Positions 8,385-15,669 of a DNA stretch of 64,000 nucleotides are shown in pieces (position 1 is the stretch's first letter; each line of letters begins with the position of its first letter). A program made the position numbers and the translations under genes. The stretch lies in assembly GCA_963715625.1 (NCBI GenBank), contig OY970260.1:1736001-1800000 (forward strand). Direction: 5' to 3'. The notes under the pieces were generated by a model. It did no database searches. It was not told the origin of the DNA and was given only the letters and a program-made list of their open reading frames with translations. The DNA is from VRUE01 sp963715625 (lineage in GTDB: Bacteria; Actinomycetota; Thermoleophilia; Solirubrobacterales; 70-9).

Positions 8385-8660
8385 ATGATGGTACGAACCC
8401 AGATCGCCCTCGACCCGGAGGATCACCGCCGCGCCAAGCGCCGCGCTGCCGAGCAGGGCGTCTCCCTTGCCGAGTACGTCCGCCGCGCCGTCCGCCGCGA
8501 GCTGGGCGACGAGCAGCGTCCCGCCACCGAGATCAGCGCGATCTTCGGACTGTTCGACTCCGGTGGCTCAGACGTCGCCAAGCACAAGGACCGATACGTC
8601 GGCGAAGCCGTCGAGGCCGAGTACCTGCGCAAGACCGGCAGGGCCGGATCGTCAACTTGA
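8385..8660 (+). CDS. Ribbon-helix-helix antitoxin (VapB-like)
   Basis: About 91 residues. VRTQIALDPEDHRRAKRRAA followed by SLAEYVRRAVRREL is a classic ribbon-helix-helix antitoxin N-terminus, with a toxin-binding tail afterwards. Two adjacent ATGs (8385, 8388) are both possible. TATGAT at 8370-8375 lies close upstream, consistent with a very short or absent leader. A short inverted repeat (TGCTG 8364-8368, CAGCA 8380-8384) covers the promoter and could be the autoregulatory site. The stop overlaps the toxin start by four bases. Confidence 0.85.
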   Translation: MMVRTQIALDPEDHRRAKRRAAEQGVSLAEYVRRAVRRELGDEQRPATEISAIFGLFDSGGSDVAKHKDRYVGEAVEAEYLRKTGRAGSST

Positions 8661-9070
8661 GCGCATTCGTCGATACCTCGGCCTTCTACGCGGTCACCGA
8701 TGTCGGCGACGGGGCGCACGCCCGCGCCAAGGAGCTTCTGACCACGGACGAGCGATTGCTGACGACCGATCATGTGCTCGTCGAGACCTGGCTGCTGATC
8801 AACGCCCGCGGTGGTCAGGTGGCGGCAGATGCCTTCTGGGGATCGGTTCGCGCCGGCGCGGTCGCTGTCGAAGCCGCGCTGCCCGCCGACCTCGACGCCG
8901 CCTGGGCGATCGGCCAGACCTTCGCCGATCAGTCCTTCTCGATCGTCGACCGCACCAGCTTCGCCGTGATGGAGCGCCTCGGCGTTCACCGCGCCGTCGC
9001 CTTCGACGACGACTTCGCCGTCTACCGCTTCGGCCCCCGCCGCGACCGCGCCTTCGAGGTGCTGCGCTGA
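8657..9070 (+). CDS. PIN-domain toxin (VapC-like)
   Basis: 137 residues from a TTG start at 8657 overlapping the antitoxin stop (TTGA). PIN acids are visible in SAFVDTSAFYAV, VLVETWLL, SIVDRTSFAVME and AFDDDFAVY, so the catalytic set is complete. It is predicted to be a Mg2+-dependent RNase. The protein is full length and the operon order (antitoxin, toxin) is standard. A hairpin at 9102-9123 follows and separates it from the convergent ATPase pseudogene. Confidence 0.9.
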   Translation: MSAFVDTSAFYAVTDVGDGAHARAKELLTTDERLLTTDHVLVETWLLINARGGQVAADAFWGSVRAGAVAVEAALPADLDAAWAIGQTFADQSFSIVDRTSFAVMERLGVHRAVAFDDDFAVYRFGPRRDRAFEVLR

Positions 9071-9101
9071 GGAGCTCGAACCGCCGGGATCCTCGCGCTC
9101 A

Positions 9102-9123
9102 CAGCCGAGGACATCTTCGGCTG
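9102..9123. terminator. Small bidirectional terminator candidate
   Basis: CAGCCGA (9102-9108) pairs with TCGGCTG (9117-9123). It lies between the convergent vapC (ends 9070) and ATPase pseudogene (ends 9138). No T-run is present. Confidence 0.4.
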
Positions 9124-9137
9124 AAGGCCGGCCCGGG

Positions 9138-10248
9138 CTACCCCCAGAGCGCGCAGATCGGCGCCGCGACGATTCCCTCCCCGAGCGCGTAAAGGCGCGG
9201 GCCCGTGTGCAGCACCACGCCCCTGGCGAAGCGCTCGCCCAGCTCGTCGCGCAGCCAGGCCAGGTGCCTCGCGTCGCGCCCGGTGGGGGAGGCGCCGGCC
9301 TTGACCTCGATCCCGACCAGCCGTCCCCCTGCCAGCTCGGCGAGAAGGTCGACCTCATGGCGCCCCTGCTCGGTGCGCAGGTGGTGCAGTCGCGGCCTGC
9401 TCGCCGAGACGGCCAGCTCGGGGCGCAGCTGTGCCGCGACGAAGGTGTCGAGCACCCGCCCGAGCAGACCCCCGTCGCGCATCGCCCCCGCCACGTCGGT
9501 CCGCAGCGCGGCGGCGATCAGCGCCGGGTCGATCAGGTAGCGCTTCGGCTGGTGGACGAGCCGCTTCAGGCGATTCGAGCGCCAGGCCGGAACCGCTTCG
9601 GCGACAAGCAGGCTTTCGAGCAGGTCCTCGTAGGCGGCTGCCGTCGCCTTGTTCACTTCGGCGGCGTCGTAGATCGTCTTGCTGTCCGTGACCCCCGCGG
9701 AGCCGAGCGCGTAGGCCTCGAAGTAGCGGCGCAGGCGACGGGGGTCGCGGCGCCCCTCATCGGCTGCCTCGACGTCATGGGTCAGCAGGTCCTCGAGATA
9801 GCTCTCCAGCCACGCTTGGCGCGGCTGGCCATCGAGGCGCAGCGCCGCCTCCGGAAATCCACTGCGCAGGGCCAGCTCCACGTAGCCGCGCAGGTCGGGG
9901 GGGTCGGCTCCGACCGCGAGCTCCCCGCCGTCGGCGAGCCGGTCGAGGAAGCTGGGCTCGCCCGTCCGCCCAAGCGCCTCGCGGACGGTCATCGGGTACA
10001 TCGCCACCCGCACGAGCCGGCCGGTGCCCGGCCAGACCGCGCAGGGCCGCGTCGGGGTCGCCGGCGAAGGCGATTGCCTCGGCCTCGCGGTCGAGGCTCA
10101 CTATGCTCGCGGCCCTGCGGGCGGCGCTCGTCGTCTTGCCCGCCGCCCGCGGGCCAATCATCATCAACGCCGAGAGCTGCGTGAAGAGTTCCTCCACAAA
10201 CGGGTCAACGAGCCTCTGGCGGTAGGGAAGCCGAGCGTCGTTAACCAT
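9138..10248 (-). pseudogene. DUF4143-type ATPase with Walker-B deletion and frameshift
   Basis: This is a close relative of the intact ATPase at 50860. The N-terminus (ATG 10248) has Walker A IGPRAAGKTT. At DPDAALRG the intact relative continues for about 47 codons, including Walker B PVLLDEWQ. Here the sequence jumps to VWPGTGRLVRVAMYPM in another frame, equivalent to loss of 140 bp (51071-51210 of the relative). The rest is intact to ICALWG, including the nuclease-like HEVDLLAELAGG and GIEVKAG. No single frame encodes both halves. A -35/-10 pair lies just upstream, so it may still be transcribed. Confidence 0.9.
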
Positions 10249-10255
10249 ATAACGC

Positions 10256-10284
10256 AGCTTAGAGTAGCCTTTTCACGCAGTCAA
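10256..10284 (-). promoter_or_regulatory. Leaderless promoter of the 9138-10248 ATPase
   Basis: On the reverse strand TTGACT (10284-10279), a 17-bp spacer and TAAGCT (10261-10256) place the transcription start at or within a base of the ATG at 10248 (seven bases between -10 and ATG). Confidence 0.55.
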
Positions 10285-10344
10285 CAATGGCCCGATGACG
10301 CACCACGACCTGCGGTCAGGGCCGCCGGGACCAGGTTCGACTCT

Positions 10345-10375
10345 CGCCGTCATTTTTCGCGGTAAAATAACGGCG
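10345..10375. promoter_or_regulatory. 31-bp near-palindrome over the promoter of ATPase 10378
   Basis: CGCCGT (10345-10350) mirrors ACGGCG (10370-10375), and the interior ATTTT..CGCGG..AAAAT continues the dyad with single mismatches. It includes TAAAAT (10363-10368), a likely -10, and ends two bases before the ATG. Binding here would block transcription directly, as at toxin-antitoxin operators. Confidence 0.65.
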
Positions 10376-10377
10376 AC

Positions 10378-11538
10378 ATGTCGCTGCGTGCGCTGCCCCG
10401 CATATACCGCCTCCCTCGCGGCAGCTTCTTCCTCTTCGGGCTGCGCGGCGTGGGCAAGAGCACCTGGGTCGGGGAACAGCTCCCCGATGCGCACCGGTTC
10501 GACCTGCTCGACGAGGGGCTCTACCAGGGCCTCTTGGCCGATCCCGCCCCCTTCGCCGGCGAGCTCCGCCGCCTCGAGCCCGAAAGCTGGGTCGTGGTCG
10601 ACGAGATCCAGCGCCTGCCGGGCCTGCTGAACGAGGTGCACCGCTTCATCGAGCAGGGCGGGTTGCGCTTCGCGCTGCTCGGGTCGAGCGCCCGCAAGCT
10701 TCGCGCCGCCGGGGTCAACCTGCTCGGCGGGCGCGCCCTGTGGCGGGAGATGTTCCCCCTCGCCCCCGAGGAGCTGGGAGAGGATTTCGACCTCGATCGC
10801 GCCCTGGAGGTCGGCGGGCTTCCCCTGGTGCTCGCCTCCGAGGAGCCGCACGAGACCCTGCGCGCCTACGTCCAGCTCTACCTGCGCGAGGAGGTGAAGG
10901 GGGAGGCGCTGGTTCGCAACCTGCCCGGCTTCGCGCGCTTCCTGCCCGTAGCCGGCCTCTTCCACGGCCAGCTTCTCAACGTCGCCGGGATCGCTCGCGA
11001 CGCCGGCGTCGCGCGGACCACCGTCGAGGGCTACCTGGAGGTGCTCGAAGACACGCTCCTCGTCCGGCGGCTGCCGGCCTACGAGGCACGGCTGCGCGTG
11101 CGTGAGCGCAAGCACCCCAAGCTCTACTGGATGGACCCGGGGATTGCCAGGGCGGCAAAGGGCGCGCACGGGGCGGTCGCGCCGGAGGAGAGCGGGCCGC
11201 TGCTCGAGGGCTGGGTGCACGCGCTGCTCCGCACCTACATGGCCGAGCGCGAGCTGGGCGACGGGCTCGCCTGCTGGGCGCCAACCGGCTCGAAGCGGCT
11301 CGAGGTCGACTTCGTGCTGCGCCGCGGTGACGAGCTCTGCGCCCTGGAGGTCAAGGCCGCCCGCCGCATCCACCCCGGGGATTTCTCGGGCCTGCGGGCG
11401 ATCGGCGAGCTGCCGGGGCTGCGGCGACGCATCCTGGTCCACCGCGGCGAGCGGCCGGCGCGGACCGAGGACGGGATCGACGCCTGGCCGGTCGAGACCT
11501 TCCTCGAGGCCCTCGAGGGCGACGGCCTCTGGCCCTGA
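10378..11538 (+). CDS. AAA_14/DUF4143 ATPase, intact
   Basis: 386 residues. Walker A is GLRGVGKST (21-29), Walker B VVVDEIQ (72-78), and FALLGSSARKLR is the sensor strand. The DUF4143 C-terminal half contains RLEVDFVLRRGDEL and ALEVKAA, the D-(x)n-E-x-K spacing of a PD-(D/E)XK-type fold. HTH-like IARDAGVARTTVEGYLEVL lies between. The ATG at 10378 sits at the edge of a near-palindromic promoter. Proteins of this family are common, often multi-copy and poorly understood. It is only distantly similar to its neighbours, so it is not a recent duplicate. Confidence 0.85.
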   Translation: MSLRALPRIYRLPRGSFFLFGLRGVGKSTWVGEQLPDAHRFDLLDEGLYQGLLADPAPFAGELRRLEPESWVVVDEIQRLPGLLNEVHRFIEQGGLRFALLGSSARKLRAAGVNLLGGRALWREMFPLAPEELGEDFDLDRALEVGGLPLVLASEEPHETLRAYVQLYLREEVKGEALVRNLPGFARFLPVAGLFHGQLLNVAGIARDAGVARTTVEGYLEVLEDTLLVRRLPAYEARLRVRERKHPKLYWMDPGIARAAKGAHGAVAPEESGPLLEGWVHALLRTYMAERELGDGLACWAPTGSKRLEVDFVLRRGDELCALEVKAARRIHPGDFSGLRAIGELPGLRRRILVHRGERPARTEDGIDAWPVETFLEALEGDGLWP

Positions 11539-11586
11539 GGGCGGGGCGGGCCGCGGCAAGGTCGGCGACGTAGGCGGCGATGGTTT

Positions 11587-11955
11587 CTAGGAGACGCTCG
11601 CGCGCGAGACGAAGCAGGTGCGCTCGCTCCACTGGCCCGGCTCGGCGCGTTCCTCGAACAGGGTCTCCAGGACACGCAGGATCGTTCCGAACTCGCCGTG
11701 GTCGATTCCGACGACGATCGCCAGCCCGGCATGGGGCCGGCCCGCCTCGGCCCAGCGGCGGGCGATGTCGGGAAAGTCCTTGACGTCGAAGCTGACCATG
11801 ACCCGCTCCTCCGCGGCGGCCAGCGCCAGCAGCTCCTCGTCGGCCCAGCCGTCCAGGTCGCGCTCCTCGTCGGCGGCGCGGACGTCGTGACCGCGCTCGC
11901 GCAGGGCCCCGGCGATGCGCGGCCCGGAGATGTGGGCGTCGAGCAGCAGCCGCAA
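11587..11955 (-). CDS. DUF5615-type PIN-like toxin
   Basis: 122 residues. MRLLLDAHISGPRIAGALRE starts with the invariant aspartate of the Mut7-C/DUF5615 PIN-like family; GHDVRAADE, ADEELLALAA and VMVSFDVKDF carry the remaining acidic positions. These are putative RNases paired with DUF433-type antitoxins. The start is TTG at 11955, six bases after the antitoxin stop, on the same strand. The end (FVSRASVS) lies 49 bases from the convergent ATPase at 10378. The toxin role is inferred from family and pairing. Confidence 0.75.
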   Translation of the reverse strand: MRLLLDAHISGPRIAGALRERGHDVRAADEERDLDGWADEELLALAAAEERVMVSFDVKDFPDIARRWAEAGRPHAGLAIVVGIDHGEFGTILRVLETLFEERAEPGQWSERTCFVSRASVS

Positions 11956-11961
11956 GGCGCG

Positions 11962-12387
11962 CTACTTCTCGGCGGGGGAGTGGACCTCGATGAACGGGTA
12001 TTCGGCTCGCAGCCGAGCGAGGGGACGGCGGTTTTGGGCGATCGCCTCGTCGACCTCGTCGGGGAACCGCTCGTAGTAGGCGAGGGCGAGCCGAACCTGG
12101 CGCTCGCTCAGGCTGCCAGCCGCGACCATCGCCTCGACCGATCCCAGGTCGCGGTGGGCGTCGGCCACCTGCCAGACGTCGAGCGCCGTCCCGATCACCC
12201 AGGGGCGACGCTCCCAATCCTCGCCGCGGAAGGCGATGCCGGGGAACATCCGCGCCCGCAGCGCCTCCTCGGCGAGCGCCCCGACCACCGCCCCCTTGCT
12301 GCGGTGGGTGCGCCGCGCCTCGGCGGCGATCAGCTCGTCGGTGTCGGCCGAGATGCGAACGCTGAACGGCTTGGACTTGGCTGCCAC
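11962..12387 (-). CDS. DUF433-associated antitoxin-like protein
   Basis: 141 residues from GTG 12387. The N-terminus KPFSVRISADTDELIAAEAR looks like a ribbon-helix-helix strand and helix. The middle GIAFRGEDWERRPWVIGTAL and LSERQVRLALAYYERFPDEV match the DUF433-like region (interval of a helix-turn-helix). A -10-like TACACT lies six bases before the start on the reverse strand, suggesting a leaderless mRNA. It is immediately upstream of the DUF5615-type gene and is almost certainly its partner. Confidence 0.75.
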   Translation of the reverse strand: MAAKSKPFSVRISADTDELIAAEARRTHRSKGAVVGALAEEALRARMFPGIAFRGEDWERRPWVIGTALDVWQVADAHRDLGSVEAMVAAGSLSERQVRLALAYYERFPDEVDEAIAQNRRPLARLRAEYPFIEVHSPAEK

Positions 12388-12430
12388 AGAGGCAGTGTAA
12401 CAAGACGACTACGTTGTAATTGCGGTCTCG

Positions 12431-13636
12431 TCACTCCGAGGCAGGGAGCCAGGCGCCGAGCAGGTCCTGCGGCGAGAGCCGGGCGTCCAGAGGCACGTCC
12501 GGGTCGAATCCCTGCGAGCTGACGCCGACCAGGAGGGTCTTCTCGTCCGCACCCGGGACCTGCGCTCGCCGGGCGGCCAGCTCCAGCGCGTCCGCTCGGT
12601 TGAAGCGCCGCCGCGTCCGCCACTTGATCGAGCCGACGAAGGCGACGCGCTTCGCCACCGGCCACTCGTCGCCCCCCACCAGATCCACCTCCACGCTTCC
12701 GCTGCGGTTCCAGCCGGCATAGCGGGCGGTCCCGAAGCGCTCGCGGTCGGGCAGCAGCCGCTCGAGAGAGTCGCGCACGAGCGGCTCGATCGCCCTTCCG
12801 CGGAAGCTCGGCCAGCTCTCGCGAAAGTCGTCCAGCAGCAGCGATCCCCGCCCGCGCTCGATCAGGTCGACCTTGCGGTTGACGAAGCGGAGCCAGAAGC
12901 GCATGTAGGGGTCGACGATCTCCCACAGCGCCGTCTTGGGTGCCGGGCGGGTGGAGTAGGGGGTGAGGCGGCGCACCACCCGCTTCCCGGCCAGCAGGTG
13001 CAGGGTCTCGTTCACCGAGGTCGCGTTCAGGTTGGCGCGCCCGAGGATGCGGGAATGGGTTCGCGCTCCATTGCCGAGCGCCCCCAGCACCGCCCGCGCC
13101 TGGGTCTCGGTCGGAAACTCGGCGCTGAGCGCCCGCTCGGCGCTGACCACGAGGAACGAAGTGGGATCGGTGAGCGCATCGCGCAGGTAGGAGGCCATCT
13201 CGCGCCCCTTTCCCCACTCCAGCGCCAGCACCGGGAAGCCACCGATCACCAGGTAGGCGTCGAGCGCGTCGGCGCCCTCCAGCCCGAGGAGCTCTCCCAC
13301 GTCGGCGGGGCTGAGCGGCCGCACCACCATCTCCCGCGCCCGGTCGTAAAGCGGCCGTCCCTGCTCGGTCAGCGCCCCCATCGTCGCTTCGTCGGAGCCG
13401 ATCAGGATCACGAGCACGGGAGCGCCCTGGAAGGCGCGGTCCCAGGTCACCTGCAGCACGGCCTCGATGCTCGGTTCCTTCGCCGCCAGATAGGGGAGCT
13501 CGTCGATCACCAGGATCAGCGGCTTGGCCCTGGTGACCCCCTCCACCGCCAGCGCCAGCGCCGCCTCCCAGGTCTCGGGCCGCAGCCCCGCCCGGATCTC
13601 GGAGTTCGTGCAGCGCTCCGGCTGCCCCTCGGTCTT
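12431..13636 (-). pseudogene. DUF234-type ATPase lacking its P-loop (5' truncated)
   Basis: The open frame spans 12431-13636 with the first usable start GTG at 13546. It begins almost at Walker B (LILVIDELPYLA), followed by VLVILIGSDEATM, and a complete C-terminal half (SSRILGRANL-like HTH region, MRFWLRFVN, SGSVEVDLVGGDEW, FVGSIKW). Intact relatives have about 90 further N-terminal residues with Walker A. Upstream of the TAG at 13637-13639 no P-loop can be found in any frame; the sequence becomes AT-richer. Without Walker A it should not hydrolyse ATP. It could still be expressed as a DNA-binding/nuclease-like fragment. Confidence 0.75.
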
Positions 13637-13983
13637 CTACACGGCCGTTCAGGAGGAGGGCGAAACCGAGCTGGGCCAGACTTTACAACGCGATTGCGTA
13701 CAAAACTTTTCCGGCCTTTATCCTCGCAGGTTCGCCGCTGTTCACTACATTATTTCGCCAAAGGTTGCTACCGGTTTTCGCCGCCGGAGATCGAGCGCAT
13801 CGCGGCCCGAGTGACCAGTCAATCGCAGCGCCCCCGCACGACCCGCCCTGTTCGTCGGGCCTCGACTTCCGTCATCGATGAGTATCAGCACGCGCCCAGC
13901 CGACTTCGTCGTGTGCGGTACAACTCTATGGTCAAATTTAGTACAATCCCTAAATCACCCCGGCTTTGATTACGAGGAGGACG
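13637..13983. other. Intergenic region between divergent ATPase loci
   Basis: 347 bases without a gene. It holds an AT-rich patch with ACGC-GATT-GCGT (dyad near 13687-13698) and, closer to the right gene, GTACAA repeated twice (about 13917 and 13951) with TACAAT at 13952-13957 as a possible -10 for the ATPase at 13984. The truncated front of the leftward ATPase should have been here. Confidence 0.5.
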
Positions 13984-15231
13984 ATGCCCGGGCACCGCAA
14001 GCGAATTATCGAGGGTCAGGTGGAGGCGCGTTTGCGCACGCACGGGGCCGTCCTGGTCACCGGGCCGAAGGCGGTCGGCAAGACCACCACCGCGCGCGGC
14101 TTTGCGGCCTCCGAAGTGCGCCTGGACCGGGATCGGGCTTCGCTCACGGCAGCCCAGACGGATCCCAGCCTCGTGCTCGACGGCGAGTGCCCGCGGCTGA
14201 TCGACGAGTACCAGCTCGCCGAGGGGATGTGGAACGCCGTACGGGGCCGCGTAGACGATCTCGGCGGGAAGGGCCTGTTCCTGCTCACCGGCTCCTCCAC
14301 GCCGGAGGGCGAGCCGGCGGACCACACCGGCGCTCGGCGGATCGCTCTCGTCACGATGCGGACGATGACGCTGCTCGAGCGCGGGCTGTCCAGCGGGGCC
14401 GTCTCGGTTGGCGCCCTCCTGGACGGAGCCCTTGCTCGATCCGAGCCGCGCGATTTCGGCGTCGCCGAGGCGGTCGAGGCGCTGGCGATCGGAGGGTGGC
14501 CCGACAACCTCGGGCTCACCGTGGCCGACGCCCTGGACGCCAATGCCGACTACATCGACGTGATCGTCAATGCCGACGTTCGCCGGGTCGATGGCGTCAA
14601 GCGCGACCCGGACGGGGTCCGGCGCCTGCTTGCCTCCTACGCTCGCAACGTGTCCACCGATGCAGCCCTGCGAACCATCGGTCGTGCCGCGGAGGCGCCG
14701 CTCAGCGAGGCCACCCTGCATGACTACCTGCGTACGCTCCGGCGTCTCTTCCTGGTCGAGGACCAGGAGAGCTGGAAGCCCAGGCTTCGCTCGCGGGTTC
14801 GCCTTGCGGCAACACCCAAGCGGCACCTCGCCGACCCCTCCCTCGCGGTGGCGGCGCTGGGCGCCACGCCGCAGCGCCTGCTCGGCCCGGAGATCGAGCT
14901 CGCCGGCCTCCTCTTCGAGTCGCAGGCGGTCCACGACCTGCGGGTGTACGCCCAGCCTCACCGTGGTGCGGTTCGCTTCTACCGCGACAACAAGGGGCTG
15001 GAGGTCGACGCCGTCGTCGAGGCCGCCGATGGCCGCTGGGTTGCGGTCGAGGTCAAGCTCGGCCACCACTGGGTCGACGAGGGGGCCCGCAACCTGCTCG
15101 CCCTGCGGGGCAAGCTCTCCGCCGAGGCCAACGCGGCATGCGGTGCGCTCGTCGTCGTCGTTGCCGACAGCCCGACCTACACCCGCCCGGACGGCGTCGT
15201 GGTCACCTCGATCGCGTCGCTGGGGCCTTGA
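13984..15231 (+). CDS. AAA_14/DUF4143 ATPase, intact parent of the 3314 pseudogene
   Basis: 415 residues. Walker A is GPKAVGKT (28-35), Walker B RLIDEYQ (71-77) and FLLTGSSTPEG is the sensor strand. The C-terminal LEVDAVVEAADGRWVAVEVK is the nuclease-like DUF4143 signature. ATG 13984 has a strong Shine-Dalgarno (GAGGAGG, 13974-13980) three bases away; a TTG at 13966 is in frame but would overlap it. Unlike the other ATPases it therefore appears to have a leader. Its second half is nearly identical to 3314-3694, showing recent copying inside the island. Confidence 0.85.
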   Translation: MPGHRKRIIEGQVEARLRTHGAVLVTGPKAVGKTTTARGFAASEVRLDRDRASLTAAQTDPSLVLDGECPRLIDEYQLAEGMWNAVRGRVDDLGGKGLFLLTGSSTPEGEPADHTGARRIALVTMRTMTLLERGLSSGAVSVGALLDGALARSEPRDFGVAEAVEALAIGGWPDNLGLTVADALDANADYIDVIVNADVRRVDGVKRDPDGVRRLLASYARNVSTDAALRTIGRAAEAPLSEATLHDYLRTLRRLFLVEDQESWKPRLRSRVRLAATPKRHLADPSLAVAALGATPQRLLGPEIELAGLLFESQAVHDLRVYAQPHRGAVRFYRDNKGLEVDAVVEAADGRWVAVEVKLGHHWVDEGARNLLALRGKLSAEANAACGALVVVVADSPTYTRPDGVVVTSIASLGP

Positions 15232-15308
15232 GCTCGCCTCGAGCGTCGAAATCGACGTTGAACCAATGACGGACCTGGCCGGACAAGCGCCTACCATCCC
15301 TTCACCCA

Positions 15309-15550
15309 TGGCAGAGGCGCTCACCACACGCTCTGACTGGCTCGCGGCCCACCCTCCTGCTCGCGAGCGCCTTTCCCAGACCCTCGCGGGGGTGGCCGGC
15401 CGGGTCCGCGGCGGCGAGGACTTCCGTCACGCCGCTTCTGGTTCGTCAGCGAGGTGCCCCGGCTTCCGGGCGGTGGCGATCGCGCAGGCGCCGGCCGCCT
15501 TCCGGCGCCGCGGCGTCTTCATCCCGGAGCGCTCCCTGCACCGCGTCTGA
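15309..15550 (+). pseudogene. Degenerate small gene, function unknown
   Basis: An 80-codon frame begins MAEALTTRSDWLAAHPPARE and ends FIPERSLHRV. It looks spliced from the two ends of a larger gene. The stretch before the CCCC run at 15457-15460 reads RFWFVSEVP in one frame, and the stretch after reads GFRAVAIAQAPAAFRRRGVF in another, so removing one C would join them. I do not recognise the family. Position at the edge of the ATPase/TA island fits the decay seen there. Confidence 0.4.
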
Positions 15551-15631
15551 GGATGGATCGGGGCGCGGGCCGCTCGCTTTTTCGTCGAACAGGTCTTCGG
15601 CTCCGAGTAGCTCTCGCCCGGGTTGGAGACG

Positions 15632-15660
15632 TTGTGAGTCCTTTGAATCTCGTGCACAAT
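15632..15660 (+). promoter_or_regulatory. Promoter of secreted repeat protein 15670
   Basis: TTGTGA (15632-15637), a 17-bp spacer and CACAAT (15655-15660). The ATG at 15670 is nine bases further, so the transcript has almost no leader. Confidence 0.5.
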
Positions 15661-15669
15661 AGGTCTGGG

